Source of the DNA: Mesonia sp. HuA40
Lineage (GTDB): Bacteria; Bacteroidota; Bacteroidia; Flavobacteriales; Flavobacteriaceae
Length of the DNA stretch: 64,000 bases
Reading direction: 5' to 3'
Assembly: GCF_008017835.1 (NCBI RefSeq)
Contig: NZ_VRLT01000029.1
Location: 124,001-188,000, forward strand
In this document: positions 61,938 through 64,000 of the stretch, one piece after another
Numbering within the stretch: position 1 is the stretch's first letter
Layout: every line of letters begins with the position of its first letter
Notes under the pieces: generated by a model
Databases searched by the model: none
The model's input: only the letters and a program-made list of their open reading frames with translations
Told to the model about the DNA's origin: nothing
Translations under genes and position numbers: made by a program

Positions 61938-63338
61938 CTATTGCCATCCGCCTCCCAAGGCACGGTATAAATCTACAATTGCTTTTAAACGATTGTATTT
62001 TGCATCGATCATACCTAATTGAGAATTTAAAGCATTTTCTCTAGCGGTAAGCACTTCTAAATAGTTAGCAAACCCATTATTTAATAGTTCTTCAGAATAA
62101 TCTGTAGCCTTTTGGTTAGCATTAAATTCTTTTTGTTTTAGAATTTGCTTTTTTTCAGCAGCCTGGTAGGCATACATAGCATCTGAAACTTCTTTACTCG
62201 CTTGTAAAATAGCTTCTTTAAAACGCAATCTTGCTTGTTCTTGTTGGGCTTGAGCTACTTCATATTGCGTTTTTATTTGGCGTTTATTAAATATAGGTTG
62301 GGCCAAGCCAGAAACTACATTAGCGAATAATGAGTTGGCATCAAGCAACTCACTTAAATCTAAACTCTGAAAGCCTGTATTGGCGGTTAAAGTTAAAGAT
62401 GGGTAAAAGTTACTACGGGCAACATTACTAAGCTCAAAAGCATTTCTAAATGCCATCTCGGCAGCAATTACATCGGGTCTATTGCTTAAAAGTTGTGCTG
62501 GCACTCCAGTTTTTAATTCGGTAATAATTTGTTGCTCGCTCAAAGCCGATCGAGGAATAAATTGAGGTGCCTCTCCTAAAAGAATAGACATACTGTTTTC
62601 TAATAAGCGTACCTGTTTTTGCAAATCTACCAATATGGCTTGAGCGGTATACAATTGCGCTTCGGTTTGTTGAACCCCAACCTCTGTTAAATTCCCAGCT
62701 TCTTTCAAGGCGTTGGTAGTTGATAAACTATTTTGCCTGTTTTCTATGGTTTGTTCGGTAATCTTAATCTGTTCATCTAAGGCAAGTAATTGGTAGTAAA
62801 TATTCGCTACAGAGGCAATTAATCGTGTTTTAACAGCCTTATGTGCGGCCACACTTTGCAGGTAAGAAGCTTCAAATGCTCTTTTTTGGCTTCTTATTTT
62901 TCCCCAAATATCGGCCTCCCAAGATAAGCCGGCACTTAATTCATATTGATCTAAAGCACCATCAAAGAAACTACCAAATTGACTGTTTCTAGCCAATTCT
63001 TGGTGGGTCCATTGTGCATTGGCGTTTAAACTAGGTAAATATCCTGCTTTACCTTGTTTTAGATAAGCTTCGGCAGCGATAATTTGCTGCAAAGCCACCC
63101 GGATATCGATATTGTTTTTAAGCGCGGTATTGATATGGTCTTGCAAAACACTATCAGTAAATAAATCTTGATAAGATACTTGGGCTAATGAAGTAGAGTC
63201 TTTAGCTATTTGATCTGTTCTAAAATGAGCTTCTTCAAGCACTTCTGGCTTTTGATAATCTTTTGCCGCAAAGCAGGAAACCAACAAAAAGGGCATACTG
63301 GCAATTAGCAAAAGATTGTATATTCTATTTTTTTTCAT
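61938..63338 (-). CDS. TolC-like RND efflux outer membrane lipoprotein
   Basis: A 466 aa NodT-family outer-membrane channel. The N-terminus (residues 1-22) is a lipoprotein signal with lipobox LVSC; then YQKPEV, two OEP repeats with long helices (about 70-250 and 270-450), and conserved NANAQWTHQELARNSQFG, LSWEADIWGKIRSQKRAFEAS, RPDVIAAEMAFRNA. Forms the exit duct for the RND pump encoded upstream; its ATG overlaps that gene's stop by one base. Confidence 0.95.
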   Translation of the reverse strand: MKKNRIYNLLLIASMPFLLVSCFAAKDYQKPEVLEEAHFRTDQIAKDSTSLAQVSYQDLFTDSVLQDHINTALKNNIDIRVALQQIIAAEAYLKQGKAGYLPSLNANAQWTHQELARNSQFGSFFDGALDQYELSAGLSWEADIWGKIRSQKRAFEASYLQSVAAHKAVKTRLIASVANIYYQLLALDEQIKITEQTIENRQNSLSTTNALKEAGNLTEVGVQQTEAQLYTAQAILVDLQKQVRLLENSMSILLGEAPQFIPRSALSEQQIITELKTGVPAQLLSNRPDVIAAEMAFRNAFELSNVARSNFYPSLTLTANTGFQSLDLSELLDANSLFANVVSGLAQPIFNKRQIKTQYEVAQAQQEQARLRFKEAILQASKEVSDAMYAYQAAEKKQILKQKEFNANQKATDYSEELLNNGFANYLEVLTARENALNSQLGMIDAKYNRLKAIVDLYRALGGGWQ

Positions 63339-64000
63339 TATGCATTTTTTTCGTTTAATTCTTGTGCTTCTTTTTCTTTTTCAAGAATGGTTTTACCCAC
63401 AACTTTTTCTTGTAACCACTGAAAGAAAATATAAAGTATAGGAATAATAAACACCCCTAAAATAGTACCTATTAATAACCCGCCTACTGCACCTGTACCA
63501 ATAGAACGGTTACCTTCTGCACCTGTACCAGAGGCAAAAACCAAAGGCAATAAACCTATGATAAAAGCCAAAGAGGTCATTAGAATTGGTCTTAATCTTA
63601 CTTTTGCACCTTCTAAAGCCGCTTCTACAATGGGCATGCCATGTTGCCTACGCTGCATAGCAAATTCTACAATCAAAATGGCATTTTTTGCTAGTAAACC
63701 AACCAGCATAATCAATGCAATTTGAAAATAAATATTGGCTTGCAATCCTGCAAAATAGGTAACCATATAGGCTCCTACTACCCCAACAGGTAATGATAGT
63801 AGTACCGCAAATGGTATAAAATAACTTTCGTATTGTGCTGCTAAAATAAAATACACAAAAACAATACTTAATAAGAAAATGAAGAAAGCCTGTGATCCTG
63901 CATTTACTTCTTCTCTTGTTAAACCAGAATATCCAATTCCATATTTTGTTGAAAGTTGACTAGCTTCTTCTTGTAAGGCTGCAATAGCATCACCAGAAGA
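63338..64000 (-). CDS. RND multidrug efflux pump (AcrB/HAE1 type), C-terminal part
   Basis: Partial: 220 residues of the C-terminal half; the 5' end lies beyond the right edge. Membrane segments include FFIFLLSIVFVYFILAAQYESYFIPFAVLLSLPVGVVGAYM and LIMLVGLLAKNAILIVEFA, both family signatures (GLxxKNAILIVEFA); LRPILMTSLAFIIGLLPLVFASGTGAEGNRSIGTGAVGG is also diagnostic. It would export drugs or toxic compounds by proton antiport; the membrane fusion protein is presumably encoded further right. Confidence 0.95.
   Translation of the reverse strand, partial: SSGDAIAALQEEASQLSTKYGIGYSGLTREEVNAGSQAFFIFLLSIVFVYFILAAQYESYFIPFAVLLSLPVGVVGAYMVTYFAGLQANIYFQIALIMLVGLLAKNAILIVEFAMQRRQHGMPIVEAALEGAKVRLRPILMTSLAFIIGLLPLVFASGTGAEGNRSIGTGAVGGLLIGTILGVFIIPILYIFFQWLQEKVVGKTILEKEKEAQELNEKNA

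Noticed and set aside
1-64000. CRISPR arrays, insertion sequences or prophage genes
   Set aside because: No spaced direct repeats, transposase or phage structural genes were seen; the holin-like protein at 45671-46090 is a chromosomal stress-operon family.

Overview
The window looks like chromosomal DNA from an AT-rich marine-type member of the Flavobacteriaceae (Bacteroidetes). The evidence is the recurring TANNTTTG -7 promoter element (often with a TTG about 19 bp upstream), the near absence of Shine-Dalgarno sequences, and many lineage-typical families (DUF6341, DUF6427, DUF4837, DUF4175, a SusD-free housekeeping set, GlnRS together with GluRS, a single small TatA). I cannot name genus or species from sequence alone.

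Layout. 1-4 kb: the 5' part of an orphan D12-class adenine methyltransferase, a 560 bp gene-free stretch with short tandem repeats and a tRNA-like remnant, an unrecognised 211 aa protein, two flavobacterial membrane proteins, and purD. 4-28.7 kb: a large surface polysaccharide locus. It holds an adenylate-forming CapK-like enzyme, glycosyltransferases, an initiating sugar-phosphate transferase, UDP-glucose dehydrogenase plus UDP-glucuronate decarboxylase (UDP-GlcA/UDP-Xyl supply), WecG-type transferase, two ligase/polymerase-like membrane proteins, a hexapeptide acetyltransferase, a very AT-rich wzy plus asparagine-synthetase-like pair, a Wzx-like flippase, cysQ, rmlDCAB (dTDP-L-rhamnose), a Wzz-like co-polymerase, then a conserved nucleoside-phosphorylase-like protein translationally coupled to a GH3-family amido synthetase and an M23 peptidase.

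28.8-48.3 kb: housekeeping genes (tatA, a MltD-type transglycosylase, pgk, a clamp loader delta' gene, an OmpH/Skp-like lipoprotein, mnmG, ybeY, a giant DUF4175 protein, gltX, an SPFH protein, a YtxH/holin-like/DUF6327 envelope-stress trio, glnS). mnmG is flanked by two ParB-binding (parS) sites, one of them encoding the last six residues of YbeY.

48.3-64 kb: a small membrane-protein gene broken by a 5 bp tandem duplication, folB, tRNA-Cys, a LysE transporter, a DUF2807 protein, rnr, a 30-codon membrane peptide, an AT-rich gene-free stretch with a cluster of DnaA-box-like nonamers, then rpiB, a CDF transporter, a GNAT protein, SulP, DUF1853, ctpA-like protease, rnpA, dinB, a CYTH protein, and the start of an RND efflux operon. 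The parS pair, the DnaA-box cluster, the divergence of rnr and rpiB, and the presence of mnmG and rnpA within 25 kb together suggest that the chromosomal origin lies near 53.3-53.75 kb. That is the most interesting inference in the window.
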